This document shows positions 7,720 through 17,590 of a stretch of 64,000 nucleotides of DNA, piece by piece. The stretch is from contig JAFLKN010000001.1 of NCBI GenBank assembly GCA_019163175.1, positions 124,001-188,000 on the forward strand, read 5' to 3'. A program made the position numbers and the translations under genes. The notes under the pieces were generated by a model. That model was not told where the DNA came from and made no database searches. It worked only from the letters and a program-made list of their open reading frames with translations. Position 1 is the stretch's first letter. Every line of letters begins with the position of its first letter. Origin of the DNA: Prolixibacteraceae bacterium (GTDB taxonomy: Bacteria > Bacteroidota > Bacteroidia > Bacteroidales > Prolixibacteraceae).

Positions 7720-9147
7720 ATGAAATACACCAGCATCATTTTGATTTTCATGTACTTGTTTAGTTTTGCAAATTATGACACATCTGCCACGGAAAAGCCG
7801 CGTGTTTTTGTTCTAACCGATATTGAAAACGAGCCTGACGATGCCATGTCGATGGTGCGTTTCCTGGTTTATGCCAACCAATTTGATGTAGAAGGACTGG
7901 CCGCCACAACGTCCATTCATCAGCAAAAAAGAATTGCACCTGAACGAATTCGGCAAATTGCGGAAGCCTATGGAAAAGTGCGCGATAACCTCGAAAAACA
8001 TGAATCCGGTTTCCCTACCATCGAATTCATTCGTTCTGTGATTACTGAAGGTCTCCCGGATTATGGCATGAATGCTGTTGGCCAGGGCAAAGATTCGCCT
8101 GCTTCAGAATTGCTGATTAAAGCTGTCGATAAAAATGATCCTCGTCCACTATGGGTTCCGGTTTGGGGCGGTCCCAACGTTTTAGCGCAGGCGCTTTGGA
8201 AAGTGCGCGACACACGCTCAAAAGAGGAACTGGCAAAATTTGTTTCAAAACTTCGGGTGTATACCATTTCCGATCAGGACGACAGTGGTCCGTGGATTCG
8301 AAAAGAATTTCCCGACTTGTTTTACATCGTAAGCCCGGGATTTAGTGCCGGAGGAGCATACCATCATGCTACCTGGAGTGGTATCAGTGGCGATTATTTT
8401 CATGCCCGCTGCGATGGCGCTGATTTTACCCTGGTAACCAACGAATGGCTCGACAAGAACATCCGGAAAAAAGGACCGCTGGGAGCTGAATATCCGCTCT
8501 GGGAATATCTAATGGAAGGCGATACTCCATCATTTCTGAACCTGATAAACAACGGACTGAGTAATCCTGAACATCCCAACTGGGGCGGATGGGGTGGCCG
8601 ATACGAATTTTACACACCACGGATACAAAAATGGCATTTGTATGCTGAAACACGCCCGTTCTGGAGCGATGCCGACGATGAAGTTCTTGGTATTGACAGT
8701 CGCTGGCACGATGGCAACCACGAAACCATCTGGCGCTGGCGGGAGGCCTATCAAAACGATTTTGCTGCCCGAATGGATTGGACTATCCATCCGATTGAAA
8801 AGGCAAACCATCCACCGGTGGTAAAAACTGAGCAAGACCAGTATCTGGAAGCAAAAAAAGGCGACCGCATTGAATTAAGTGCAGTTGGTTCAACCGATCC
8901 CGATGGGGATGCACTATCTTACAATTGGTTCTGTTACAGCGAAGCCGGGACATTCTCTGTTTCAAACGCACGAAGCGGCCAACCCATCGAAATTGAAAAT
9001 TTTGATCAGCAAAAGGCATGGTTTACAGTACCAACATCACGGATAATGTCTCCGGGAGAAGGAACAATTCATATCGTTCTGGCTGTTACCGATCATGGTT
9101 CTCCCCGGTTAACGCGCTACAAAAGGATGATTATTAATGTGAAATAA
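7720..9147 (+). CDS. Secreted DUF1593 protein (Sde182/nucleoside-hydrolase-like) with C-terminal Ig-like domain
   Basis: The protein has 475 residues. The signal peptide is [16 protein letters not shown]. Residues 27-330 form the DUF1593 domain: [26 protein letters not shown] resembles the calcium-binding DTDxGxDD start of inosine-uridine nucleoside hydrolases, and [17 protein letters not shown] is the second core strand. The C-terminal 100 residues ([31 protein letters not shown]) are a PKD/cadherin-like beta sandwich, as in cellulose-associated Sde182. It probably acts on a glycosidic or nucleoside-like substrate in the periplasm or outside. A paralogue follows 8 bases later. Confidence 0.85.
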   Translation: MKYTSIILIFMYLFSFANYDTSATEKPRVFVLTDIENEPDDAMSMVRFLVYANQFDVEGLAATTSIHQQKRIAPERIRQIAEAYGKVRDNLEKHESGFPTIEFIRSVITEGLPDYGMNAVGQGKDSPASELLIKAVDKNDPRPLWVPVWGGPNVLAQALWKVRDTRSKEELAKFVSKLRVYTISDQDDSGPWIRKEFPDLFYIVSPGFSAGGAYHHATWSGISGDYFHARCDGADFTLVTNEWLDKNIRKKGPLGAEYPLWEYLMEGDTPSFLNLINNGLSNPEHPNWGGWGGRYEFYTPRIQKWHLYAETRPFWSDADDEVLGIDSRWHDGNHETIWRWREAYQNDFAARMDWTIHPIEKANHPPVVKTEQDQYLEAKKGDRIELSAVGSTDPDGDALSYNWFCYSEAGTFSVSNARSGQPIEIENFDQQKAWFTVPTSRIMSPGEGTIHIVLAVTDHGSPRLTRYKRMIINVK

Positions 9148-9155
9148 ATTCAGCA

Positions 9156-10472
9156 ATGCAAGTCAACAAAAAACTTTTTACCCTTTGCATTTTATTTCTT
9201 ACATGCATCTTTTTACTTAATTCGTGTACCACTCAACAGGGGAACAAAAATAAGTCAGAACATGCAGAATCAAAGTATCGTGTTATCGTTTCCACCGATA
9301 TTGGAGGAACTGACCCTGATGATTTTCAGTCTATGGTGCATCTTTTCCTGTATGCTGATACGCTCGAAATGGAGGGCCTGATTTCATCGCCTTTCGGCCC
9401 CGGCAGAAAAGAGCATATCCTTCAGGTAATCGATCAGTACGAAAAAGATTATCCCAACCTGAATACTTATTCTGAAAAATATCCGGCGCCCGATTCACTT
9501 CGGTCAATCACGAAACAAGGTGCGATTGATGTTGCCGGATATGCAGGCTTCGACAAACCCACCGAAGGTTCAGAATGGATTGTAAAATGTGCCCGGAAAG
9601 AGGACTCCCGCCCTTTATACATTCTGATTTGGGGTGGCATTGAAGATCTGGCTCAGGCTTTACACGATGCACCTGATATTTTACCAAAACTTCGGGTTTA
9701 TTATATTGGAGGACCCAATAAGAAATGGACTCCCGACGCTTACCAATATATCGCATATAATTTTCCGGAGTTGTGGATTATTGAATCCAACGCGACCTAC
9801 AGGGGTTGGTTTACCGGCGGAAATCAGGAAGGTGAATGGAGTAATGAAGGGTTTCCTGAAAAGTACATCAAAGATAAAGGGGTGCTTGGAACATTTTTTA
9901 TGACCCAATTGGGTGGCTCAATAAAAATGGGCGACACACCATCACTCGCATGGTTGCTGAACAGCCCAAATCCCGAAGACCCGACACTTCCAAACTGGGG
10001 CGGTCAATACGTAAAAGCATGGGAACGTCCGTATTATTTATTCGATAAACTGCCTTCAAAGTCCGACAGTATTCAGGAGTTTTCAATTCTTGAAATTGCC
10101 CTGTCGCTGAAAGAAAATCTGCCGGAAAAACCGGAAGCCAGGCTTCTTGTGGAAAATCAGGCTTTACCCGGATATTTTTTGGGAGATGGTAATGTAAGGT
10201 TTCGTTTCTCACCTAAAAGTGCCAAAACATTTGAGTTTAAAATAGAGAGCAACATTAACAGTTTAAATGGAAAAACGGGAAGTATAACTGCTTATATTCC
10301 ACCTGCTGAACTGGCTGACCATCCATCTTCAAAGTATCCTAATTGGTGGACAGACAATCCCAATCCGGAATTTGCAGAAGGGGAACATATTGGTGCCAAA
10401 ACAGTAAGCCGGTGGAGGGAAGAATTTCTGAAGGATTTTGCCAACCGGATGGAACGTTGCGTATCAAAGTAA
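9156..10472 (+). CDS. DUF1593 lipoprotein, paralogue of the preceding gene
   Basis: The protein has 438 residues. The N-terminus is a lipoprotein signal with lipobox LLNSC (Cys about residue 24). The DUF1593 core begins YRVIVSTDIGGTDPDDFQSMVHLFLYAD, and PLYILIWGGIEDLAQALHD, GDTPSLAWLLNSPNPEDP and WGGQYVKAWERPYY match the first gene's layout. The C-terminal 100 residues are shorter and lack the DPDGD motif of its neighbour. Membrane anchoring against a soluble paralogue suggests a two-compartment pair acting on one substrate class. The start is ATG 9156, with only 8 bases after the previous stop, so the genes are co-transcribed. The 337 bases after it hold an ACAGATT repeat and the dnaK terminator. 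Confidence 0.85.
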   Translation: MQVNKKLFTLCILFLTCIFLLNSCTTQQGNKNKSEHAESKYRVIVSTDIGGTDPDDFQSMVHLFLYADTLEMEGLISSPFGPGRKEHILQVIDQYEKDYPNLNTYSEKYPAPDSLRSITKQGAIDVAGYAGFDKPTEGSEWIVKCARKEDSRPLYILIWGGIEDLAQALHDAPDILPKLRVYYIGGPNKKWTPDAYQYIAYNFPELWIIESNATYRGWFTGGNQEGEWSNEGFPEKYIKDKGVLGTFFMTQLGGSIKMGDTPSLAWLLNSPNPEDPTLPNWGGQYVKAWERPYYLFDKLPSKSDSIQEFSILEIALSLKENLPEKPEARLLVENQALPGYFLGDGNVRFRFSPKSAKTFEFKIESNINSLNGKTGSITAYIPPAELADHPSSKYPNWWTDNPNPEFAEGEHIGAKTVSRWREEFLKDFANRMERCVSK

Positions 10473-10557
10473 TAGGAATAAAATTATTTCATGCATTTTC
10501 TAAGTCAAAAATACTCATTATGCATTTGCACTGCTTCAACGAGTAAAAGTTAGGACC

Positions 10558-10608
10558 ACAGATTCGACAGATTTACACAGATTAAAAAACTATCATCTAT
10601 TTTAATCT
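10558..10608. repeat. ACAGATT triplet repeat plus short hairpin
   Basis: ACAGATT occurs at 10558, 10567 and 10577. AGATTAAAA (10579-10587) pairs with TTTTAATCT (10600-10608). It is a low-complexity intergenic repeat, possibly also a weak terminator for the DUF1593 pair. Confidence 0.4.
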
Positions 10609-10725
10609 TTGGAAGAATAAATTTTAGGTATCCCGCTTGCAGGAAACATTGTTAAAACTTAAATACGACAATTTATAGTTCGCACTACTTAAGGCATATT
10701 TTTACAAAAACAGCACGATAAGAAT

Positions 10726-10764
10726 ATTAAAAGCCCCATCGGAAATTCCGACAGGGCTTTTAAT
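10726..10764. terminator. Bidirectional intrinsic terminator (dnaK 3' side)
   Basis: ATTAAAAGCCC (10726-10736) and GGGCTTTTAAT (10754-10764) form a perfect 11-bp stem, and an inner TCGGAA/TTCCGA pair extends the hairpin. It lies 45 bases past the dnaK stop. Confidence 0.8.
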
Positions 10765-10809
10765 ATTTATCGCTTTAATACTTTGGTCTTCCGACTTCAG
10801 TCTTCAAAC

Positions 10810-12717
10810 TTACTTCACTTCTTCAAAGTCAACATCAGTCACTTCGCCGTCTTGTTTGTTGCCACCACCAGCATTTGCTTGTTGACCCGCATTGGGATCA
10901 GCCTGAGCACCGCCGGCCTGAGCATTGTACATTTCCTGTGAAGCAGCCTGGAATACCGCATTCAGTTCAGCCGTTGCAGCATCAATTGCAGCAATATCCT
11001 GCGATGCGTGAGCAGTTTTCAGTTTGCCTAATGCTTCTTCAATCGGAGCTTTTTTATCGGCTGGCAATTTGTCGCCAAACTCTTTCAGCTGTTTTTCGGT
11101 CTGGAAAATCAGACTGTCTGCCTGGTTCAGTTTGTCAACTTTTTCGCGGGCCGCTTTGTCTGATGCTTCGTTGGCAGCGGCTTCGTCGCGCATCCGTTTA
11201 ATTTCAGCATCAGTCAAACCTGAAGATGCTTCGATACGGATCGACTGAGTTTTGCCGGTTGCTTTATCTTTAGCAGTTACGTGCAAAATACCGTTGGCAT
11301 CAATGTCGAACATCACTTCAATTTGTGGAACTCCGCGCATTGCTGGTGGAAGTCCGTCGAGGTGGAAACGACCGATGGTTTTGTTCCCGTTTGCCATAGG
11401 GCGTTCGCCTTGCAGCACGTGGATTTCAACCGATGGCTGATTGTCAGATGCAGTGGTAAATGTTTCTGATTTTTTGGTTGGAATAGTGGTATTCGATTCA
11501 ATCAAACGGGTCATTACGCCACCCATAGTTTCAATACCAAGCGAAAGTGGTGTTACGTCGAGCAACAACACGTCTTTTACTTCGCCGGTTAATACACCAC
11601 CCTGAATAGCTGCACCAATCGCTACCACTTCATCAGGATTTACACCTTTTGAAGGCGCTTTTCCGAACAACTGCTGTACTTTTTCCTGAACGGCAGGAAT
11701 ACGTGTAGAACCACCTACCAGAATAACTTCGTCGATATCGCTTGCCTGTAAACCTGCATTTTTCAATGCTTTACGGCAAGGTTCCATGGTAGCCTGGATC
11801 AGTTTGTCGGCCAATTGTTCAAATTTGGCACGGGTCAATGTTTTTACCAAGTGCTTTGGAATACCGTTTACCGGCATAATATATGGCAGATTGATTTCGG
11901 TCTGGGTTGAACTCGAAAGTTCAATTTTAGCTTTTTCAGCAGCTTCTTTCAAACGCTGTAAAGCCATTGGGTCCTGACGTAAATCAATTCCTTCGTCGTT
12001 TTTAAATTCGGCAGCCAACCAATCGATAATAGTCTGGTCAAAATCGTCACCACCAAGGTGTGTATCACCGTCGGTTGATTTTACTTCGAATACGCCTTCA
12101 CCCAATTCGAGGATAGAAATATCGAAAGTACCACCACCAAGATCGAATACAGCGATTTTCATTTCGCGGTGCATTTTATCCAAGCCGTAAGCCAAAGCTG
12201 CAGCAGTTGGTTCGTTGATGATACGACGAACATTCAAACCTGCAATTTCTCCGGCTTCTTTGGTTGCCTGGCGCTGTGAATCGTTGAAATAAGCCGGAAC
12301 GGTAATAACCGCATCAGTAACTTCCTGACCCAAATAATCTTCAGCCGTTTTCTTCATTTTCTGAAGTACCATGGCCGAAATTTCCTGTGGCGAATATTTG
12401 CGGTCTTCAATAACTACACGTGGAGTGTTGTTGTCGCCCTGAACTACAGTGTAAGGAACTCGCTGAATTTCTTTAGCTAGATTCGAAAAGCTCTCGCCCA
12501 TTAAACGTTTAATTGAATAAACCGTTTTTGCAGGATTTGTAATGGCCTGACGTTTTGCAGGATCACCTACTTTACGCTCACCGTTTTCAACAAAACCAAC
12601 GATTGATGGAGTTGTACGTTTGCCTTCGCTATTTGGGATAACAACAGGCTCGTTACCTTCCATAACAGATACGCACGAGTTGGTGGTACCTAAGTCAATT
12701 CCAATAATTTTTCCCAT
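10810..12717 (-). CDS. dnaK: Molecular chaperone DnaK (Hsp70)
   Basis: The protein has 635 residues, normal length. The ATPase domain carries [20 protein letters not shown] (phosphate 1), [18 protein letters not shown] (phosphate 2) and [15 protein letters not shown] (adenosine). The linker and substrate-binding domain include [19 protein letters not shown]. The disordered tail ends DVDFEEVK, close to the EEVD-like bacterial terminus. It refolds client proteins with DnaJ and GrpE, neither of which is adjacent. A weak -7-like element, CAAACCATA (12791-12799, one base too long), is the only promoter hint. The 448 bases between dnaK and the divergent gene at 13166 otherwise show nothing I can name. 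Confidence 0.98.
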   Translation of the reverse strand: MGKIIGIDLGTTNSCVSVMEGNEPVVIPNSEGKRTTPSIVGFVENGERKVGDPAKRQAITNPAKTVYSIKRLMGESFSNLAKEIQRVPYTVVQGDNNTPRVVIEDRKYSPQEISAMVLQKMKKTAEDYLGQEVTDAVITVPAYFNDSQRQATKEAGEIAGLNVRRIINEPTAAALAYGLDKMHREMKIAVFDLGGGTFDISILELGEGVFEVKSTDGDTHLGGDDFDQTIIDWLAAEFKNDEGIDLRQDPMALQRLKEAAEKAKIELSSSTQTEINLPYIMPVNGIPKHLVKTLTRAKFEQLADKLIQATMEPCRKALKNAGLQASDIDEVILVGGSTRIPAVQEKVQQLFGKAPSKGVNPDEVVAIGAAIQGGVLTGEVKDVLLLDVTPLSLGIETMGGVMTRLIESNTTIPTKKSETFTTASDNQPSVEIHVLQGERPMANGNKTIGRFHLDGLPPAMRGVPQIEVMFDIDANGILHVTAKDKATGKTQSIRIEASSGLTDAEIKRMRDEAAANEASDKAAREKVDKLNQADSLIFQTEKQLKEFGDKLPADKKAPIEEALGKLKTAHASQDIAAIDAATAELNAVFQAASQEMYNAQAGGAQADPNAGQQANAGGGNKQDGEVTDVDFEEVK

Positions 12718-13165
12718 TTTATGATATTTTTTAACTTGTTATTTTTCGATAAATATTGATTACGGGCAATTGTATTCAATCGCTGTGCCACAAACCATAC
12801 AAACAAAAATCTGGCAAAATTGACACCCGATTCTTTTGCTAATGATTTATTCTGACATTTTGCGTGACAAAAAGACAGCGGAATGTATGCACTCGCGACA
12901 ATAAATCTGCCGGGTTTTAAATCAGTGTCATAAACTGTGGTCCGGTCAATTTATGGGGGAATTGGGTTTAAATGGGTTGAGATTATATTAATTCCGATTA
13001 ATTTTTATGGTGCGTTTATTTGAAAAGATATCTATTTTTAAAAAGTTTTCGACTCACATCAGGTAAAACGGTTGGCTGAACGGCTAAACGAAACTTTGTG
13101 GTTGTAGGGAACAGCTGATTAAATTTCTGATCGATATATTTTCATATCATTTTATACAACAATTA

Positions 13166-14281
13166 ATGAAACACAAACCGACTCAGGCCGTTCCCCGCGA
13201 ACGCCTTTTATCGCTCGATGCTTTACGTGGATTTGATATGTTCTGGATAACCGGAGGAAGTTATCTGATCGAAGTTATTGCCAAATATTCAGGTGCCAGC
13301 TGGCTTGATCCTATTGTAGAACAGATGGAACATGTTCCCTGGAATGGATTTCATTTTTACGATCTGATTTTCCCGCTATTCATGTTTATCAGCGGTGTTG
13401 CCATCCCATTTGCTTTGGTTTCGAAACTCGAAAAGAATGTACCGAAGTACGATTTGGCCAAGAAGGCAGTAACTCGTGGACTTATCCTGGTATTTCTGGG
13501 TTTTATTTACAATGGTGTATTCCGGAATGGATTTGAAAACCCGAGGCTTTTGAGTGTTTTGGGGCAAATCGGCTTGGGCTATATGTTTGCAGCTTTGATT
13601 GTGATTTATACCAAATCGTTTAAAAGTACATTGTATTGGCTGGGCGGAATATTGGCCGGAATCGGAATCATTCAGCTTTTGGTGCCGGTTCCCGGAATTG
13701 GCGCCGGTGTATTAACTCCTGATGGCTGTATCAATGGGTACATTGATCGCATGTTGGTGCCTGGCCGTTTGCATGGCGGAGTTTTTGATCCTGAAGGCTT
13801 GCTGTGTATTGTCTCAGCAGTTACAGTTACCTTGATGGGTTCGGTGGCCGGACATTTCCTTCGCGATAAATCAACCTCCGATCCGGAAAAGATAAAGACA
13901 CTTTCGTTAACTGGGGTTTCAGCTATTGTTTTGGCTTTGCTACTTAGTACTTTCTATCCCCTGATTAAAGCCTGCTGGACAAGTAGCTTCAATTTACTTA
14001 CCGGTGGAATCGGATTCCTTCTGATTACGCTGTTTTATTGGATTATCGATGTAAAAGGTTGGAAAAAATGGTCATTCTTCTTCCGTGTAATCGGGATGAA
14101 TTCCATTTTCATATACCTGTTCCATGGATTTGTTGATGTAGATAAAATTACCAACCGCCTATTTGGCTGGACAGTTCTTTGGGGTAATTTTGGAGAGATA
14201 TTCTATGCAACAAGCGAAATTGCGATGGTTTGGTTACTGCTCTATTACATGTACAAAAAAGGTATTTTCCTAAGGGTATAA
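13166..14281 (+). CDS. DUF5009 / HGSNAT-like transmembrane acyltransferase
   Basis: The protein has 371 residues with about ten hydrophobic segments. It opens RERLLSLDALRGFDMFWITGG, the RxxSLDxLRG signature of multipass acyltransferases related to heparan-alpha-glucosaminide N-acetyltransferase and YeiB. FYDLIFPLFMFISGVAIPFAL follows, and the C-terminus has VIGMNSIFIYLFHGFVD. These enzymes move an acetyl group across the membrane to an extracytoplasmic sugar; the acceptor here is unknown. No carbohydrate cluster surrounds it. It is transcribed alone and ends at a strong terminator. Confidence 0.85.
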   Translation: MKHKPTQAVPRERLLSLDALRGFDMFWITGGSYLIEVIAKYSGASWLDPIVEQMEHVPWNGFHFYDLIFPLFMFISGVAIPFALVSKLEKNVPKYDLAKKAVTRGLILVFLGFIYNGVFRNGFENPRLLSVLGQIGLGYMFAALIVIYTKSFKSTLYWLGGILAGIGIIQLLVPVPGIGAGVLTPDGCINGYIDRMLVPGRLHGGVFDPEGLLCIVSAVTVTLMGSVAGHFLRDKSTSDPEKIKTLSLTGVSAIVLALLLSTFYPLIKACWTSSFNLLTGGIGFLLITLFYWIIDVKGWKKWSFFFRVIGMNSIFIYLFHGFVDVDKITNRLFGWTVLWGNFGEIFYATSEIAMVWLLLYYMYKKGIFLRV

Positions 14282-14322
14282 AAATTTATGATTTGGAATT
14301 GATGAATGACGATTTTAATAGC

Positions 14323-14354
14323 AAATAAGCCGGCTTAAGTGAGCCGGCTTATTT
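14323..14354. terminator. Bidirectional terminator between convergent genes
   Basis: AAATAAGCCGGCT (14323-14335) and AGCCGGCTTATTT (14342-14354) form a perfect 13-bp stem with a 6-base loop. It serves the acyltransferase (+) and the membrane protein (-). Confidence 0.85.
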
Positions 14355-14368
14355 CGTTTATTGGGAGA

Positions 14369-15724
14369 TTAGAAGATTGCGTAGCTGAGACCAAGGTTGT
14401 AGTTTATATTTTTATGGTCGCCATTGTGATAAGCTTCAAAACTATGACTTAGGCTAAAATTGCCATACAACTGAAGTTGAGGGGAAATGTAATATCCCCC
14501 ATAGATTCCCACTAAAACTTCATTTCTCCAGAATTTTGATTGGAAACCACTAGGTTGAGAGGTTGATTGCTCTTTTCCAGCATATTCAATCGATGCATGT
14601 AAACCGGTTCTGGTATTGGGGAAAAAGCCATAATTCAGACTAACTGCAGACCTGAAAAGGTTTTTTGGTTCCTCAATTGTGTTATTCTTTTTTTGATCTG
14701 CCAATGTCACATTCGCTAATTCAAGTTTGATAATTCTTTCCCAGAATAGATTCAACTGCTTGTTACTTTCAAATGACAAATTTGATTTGAAATAAGTTGT
14801 TGTAGATGTAACATCGCTACTATTCAATGATTTATAATAGCTTGTCCAATATTCAGGCGACACCCAAAACTTCAACACTTTTCCTGATTCACGATCTGGA
14901 AATTCTACAAAATTCCAATAGTCATTTAGGGTAGTGAAATATGAAATATCAGCGTCCTTGATCAATCCTTGTTTGTGTAAAATAGAATCTAATGACTTCA
15001 ATTCTGCTATTTTTCGAAGACGGAAATCAAAAAAACGTTTATTTTTTAGCTTTGAAGCGTGTCTGGCAAATTCAAAAATATCATCTTCATTGAGTTCACG
15101 AGCCAAAGATTGCTGCTTTCTCAGGTTTTCTAGGATGTAATACGCCTGCCATAAATCGCTCACCTTTTCTTTTCTCCCGAAGCCACCGCCGACACCAATT
15201 GAAATGTTGAAAGAATTTTGGCTGTTTTTTAAATCAACCATTTCATCAATAGTTTTTTTTGTTCCTGAAAATGATAAGCCAACATTTGTAAAACCTTCCA
15301 AAAAGAATTTCCCTTCAGTTAGATAATAATCTTTTAATCCACCAAAATTCCAGCCAAATCCGGGATTAAAATTCTTTTCTTTTTGTCTGTAATTGTCTTG
15401 CATTGAATAGGTGTAACTGCCAGAAATTGAAGAATAAATGCGATCTATGGCCTTTCTTGTAACGCTTTCAAATGAATAGCTAAGTCCCAAATTTGATTGA
15501 GAATTAGAATCTGCCCATCCGCCTTTTTCAGTCGTGGCATTTCCACCGATTGAAGGCTCTTCCCATGACTGGTCTCTATTGTATCCTCTTGAGTTAAAAT
15601 TCAACTCCATTTCATGCCTTTTGTAATCCGGAAATTTGTACTTCGATAAATCAAAATTTTTATCCTGACTGAAGCCGGTAATGGCTGTTCCAAGGAAACA
15701 CAACATGGCAAGGGTAGTTTTCAT
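14369..15724 (-). CDS. Putative outer-membrane beta-barrel protein, unknown function
   Basis: The protein has 451 residues and a signal peptide (MKTTLAMLCFLGTAITGFSQ). Alternating beta strands fill the N-terminal part (NLGLSYSFESV, SSISGSYTYSM, GFGWNFGGLKDYY) and the C-terminal part (VLVGIYGGYYISPQLQLYGNFSL), ending NLGLSYAIF with the C-terminal Phe typical of outer-membrane barrels. Between about residues 190 and 290 is a charged, helical insert (LWQAYYILENLRKQQSLAREL, IFEFARHASKLKNKRFFDFR). I do not recognise a named family. It is a single-gene unit with a candidate promoter at 15763-15770. Confidence 0.75.
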   Translation of the reverse strand: MKTTLAMLCFLGTAITGFSQDKNFDLSKYKFPDYKRHEMELNFNSRGYNRDQSWEEPSIGGNATTEKGGWADSNSQSNLGLSYSFESVTRKAIDRIYSSISGSYTYSMQDNYRQKEKNFNPGFGWNFGGLKDYYLTEGKFFLEGFTNVGLSFSGTKKTIDEMVDLKNSQNSFNISIGVGGGFGRKEKVSDLWQAYYILENLRKQQSLARELNEDDIFEFARHASKLKNKRFFDFRLRKIAELKSLDSILHKQGLIKDADISYFTTLNDYWNFVEFPDRESGKVLKFWVSPEYWTSYYKSLNSSDVTSTTTYFKSNLSFESNKQLNLFWERIIKLELANVTLADQKKNNTIEEPKNLFRSAVSLNYGFFPNTRTGLHASIEYAGKEQSTSQPSGFQSKFWRNEVLVGIYGGYYISPQLQLYGNFSLSHSFEAYHNGDHKNINYNLGLSYAIF

Positions 15725-15762
15725 GTTTTTGGTTTTTATGAATAATTGTTTGGACTTTTACT

Positions 15763-15770
15763 CAAAAATA
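15763..15770 (-). promoter_or_regulatory. -7 element (TATTTTTG on the minus strand)
   Basis: CAAAAATA is the reverse complement of a perfect TAnnTTTG match, 38 bases before the ATG at 15724. Confidence 0.5.
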
Positions 15771-15888
15771 GCACCAAAAACGCGTCATAATTATTAATAT
15801 TTATTGTTTGATGTGCTGTTATAGAACACTCACGGAAGCTCACAATCAATTGACAAGAGTAAAGCGGGCATTCCAATCTATAAATTCT

Positions 15889-15896
15889 TACTTTTG
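15889..15896 (+). promoter_or_regulatory. -7 element TACTTTTG for panB
   Basis: A perfect TAnnTTTG match 24 bases before the panB ATG. Confidence 0.6.
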
Positions 15897-15920
15897 TAGC
15901 CCAATAGAAAACAAAAAGAT

Positions 15921-16736
15921 ATGTCAGTCCACAAAGAAATTAAGCGTGTTACAACACATGTGCTTTCAGAAATGAAACTCAACGGTGAGAAAATTGCCAT
16001 GCTTACCTCTTACGATTACAGTATGGCCAAGCTGGTTGATCAGGCTGGTATCGACATTATTCTGGTTGGTGACTCGGCATCTAACGTGATGGCTGGCAAC
16101 GAAACCACTCTGCCGATCACGCTCGATCAAATGATTTACCACGGCAAGTCGGTAGTTAAAGCAGTGACCCGCGCTTTAGTGGTTGTTGATATGCCTTTTG
16201 GAACGTATCAGGGCAACTCGCTTGAAGCTTTGAATTCAGCGATTAAAATCATGAAGGTTACGCATGCTGATGCCGTTAAAGTAGAAGGTGGCAAAGAAAT
16301 TATCGAGTCTGTTGAGCGTATTTTATCAGCCGGAATTCCGGTAATGGGGCATTTGGGACTGATGCCACAGTCGATAAACAAATACGGAACCTACACTGTT
16401 CGCGCCAAAGAGGAAGTTGAGGCGCAGAAGTTAATTGAGGACGCTAAACTGTTGGAAGAAGCCGGTTGTTTTGCTATTGTTCTGGAAAAAATTCCGGCAG
16501 AATTGGGAGCAAAAGTAGCTCAGCAGCTTAAAATTCCGGTGATCGGGATTGGCGCGGGTGGCGGAGTTGACGGACAAGTTTTGGTTATTCACGATATGCT
16601 TGGATTGACTCAATCTTTTTCGCCCCGGTTTCTGAGGAGATATTTGAATCTTGCCGAAGAAATTCAGGGAGCCGTTAATCACTACGTTCAGGATGTGAAA
16701 TCGAGAGATTTTCCGAATACAAAAGAACAATATTAA
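15921..16736 (+). CDS. panB: 3-methyl-2-oxobutanoate hydroxymethyltransferase
   Basis: The protein has 271 residues, the usual PanB length. It makes ketopantoate from ketoisovalerate and 5,10-methylene-tetrahydrofolate, the first committed step to pantothenate and coenzyme A, in the cytoplasm. Motifs are [33 protein letters not shown] (substrate and metal site; Asp in VGDS), [30 protein letters not shown] and [23 protein letters not shown]. The (beta/alpha)8 barrel is complete. No other pan gene is adjacent. An RluA synthase follows after a phased repeat hairpin. Confidence 0.97.
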   Translation: MSVHKEIKRVTTHVLSEMKLNGEKIAMLTSYDYSMAKLVDQAGIDIILVGDSASNVMAGNETTLPITLDQMIYHGKSVVKAVTRALVVVDMPFGTYQGNSLEALNSAIKIMKVTHADAVKVEGGKEIIESVERILSAGIPVMGHLGLMPQSINKYGTYTVRAKEEVEAQKLIEDAKLLEEAGCFAIVLEKIPAELGAKVAQQLKIPVIGIGAGGGVDGQVLVIHDMLGLTQSFSPRFLRRYLNLAEEIQGAVNHYVQDVKSRDFPNTKEQY

Positions 16737-16739
16737 AAA

Positions 16740-16793
16740 GTCATTTATTGTCATTCATAGTCATTGCTTGTACAATGAATGACTAATAATGAC
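16740..16793. repeat. 10-base-phased GTCATT repeats forming an imperfect 20-bp palindrome
   Basis: GTCATT occurs at 16740, 16750 and 16760, exactly 10 bases apart. Its complement AATGAC occurs at 16778 and 16788, again 10 apart. Arms 16740-16759 and 16774-16793 pair at 16 of 20 positions. It fills most of the panB/RluA gap. Confidence 0.6.
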
Positions 16794-16813
16794 ACAACAA
16801 TAAACAAGTACAG

Positions 16814-17503
16814 ATGGAAATTATTTACGAAGACAATCATATTATTGCTGTTAACAAGGCATGCGGTGAGATCGTTCAGGGCGACAAAAGTGGCGATGTA
16901 ACTTTAATCGATGAGGTTAAAGAGTACATTCGGGTAAAATACAAGAAACCTGGCGAAGCATGGCTTGGTTCACCTCACCGTCTCGACCGTCCTACTTCAG
17001 GGGTTGTGCTTTTCGCCCGAACAAGTAAAGCACTTACCCGCCTGAATGAAATGTTTCAGGACAAGGACGCCATGAAAAAGACATACTGGGCTGTGGTCGA
17101 TAAACTTCCGGAGCTGGAAGAAGGTACTTTGCACCATTGGATTTTGAAGGATGAAGAGAAAAATAAATCGCACGCACACAACAAGGAACGCAAAGGATCG
17201 AAAGAGGCTGTTCTGAACTACCGTCATGTGGCCACACTAAACCATTTTCACATGCTCGAAATAGATTTGAAGACAGGACGCCATCATCAAATACGGGCTC
17301 AGCTCAACCGGATTGGCTTGCACATTAAGGGCGATTTAAAATACGGTGCCGCCCGAAGCAACGACAATGGGGGAATTCATCTGCATGCCCGTAAAATAGA
17401 GTTTATTCATCCGGTTACCAAAGAGCCGGTTAAAATAGTGGCCAAACCGCCGAAAGATCCGATCTGGAACGATTTGGTTCAGATTGATTATTTGAAAGAC
17501 TAG
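16814..17503 (+). CDS. RluA-family pseudouridine synthase (no S4 domain)
   Basis: The protein has 229 residues. IIYEDNHIIAVNKACGEIVQ opens the catalytic domain and PHRLDRPTSGVVLFARTSKAL holds the catalytic Asp in the HRLDxxTSG motif. LKTGRHHQIRAQLNRIGLHIKGDLKYG is the C-terminal RNA-side motif. It isomerises uridine in rRNA or tRNA. The lack of an N-terminal S4 domain resembles the short RluA/TruC-type members, but the exact target base is unknown. It is cut off from the gene after it by a strong terminator. Confidence 0.92.
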   Translation: MEIIYEDNHIIAVNKACGEIVQGDKSGDVTLIDEVKEYIRVKYKKPGEAWLGSPHRLDRPTSGVVLFARTSKALTRLNEMFQDKDAMKKTYWAVVDKLPELEEGTLHHWILKDEEKNKSHAHNKERKGSKEAVLNYRHVATLNHFHMLEIDLKTGRHHQIRAQLNRIGLHIKGDLKYGAARSNDNGGIHLHARKIEFIHPVTKEPVKIVAKPPKDPIWNDLVQIDYLKD

Positions 17504-17543
17504 AAAAAAGTGATTAGTCGCAGCGGTAAGCGATAAGTATTGG

Positions 17544-17590
17544 CAAAGGATTCCATTTCTTTTTTGAAAGATGGAATCCTTTGTTTTTTA
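17544..17590. terminator. Strong intrinsic terminator
   Basis: CAAAGGATTCCAT (17544-17556) pairs perfectly with ATGGAATCCTTTG (17571-17583), followed by TTTTTTA on the plus strand. It lies between convergent genes, serving the RluA gene and the end of the glycosyltransferase. Confidence 0.88.

Noticed and set aside
12718-13165. CIRCE or sigma-32 heat-shock site before dnaK
   Set aside because: No CIRCE inverted repeat and no clear -35/-10 pair; only a poor -7 match was seen.
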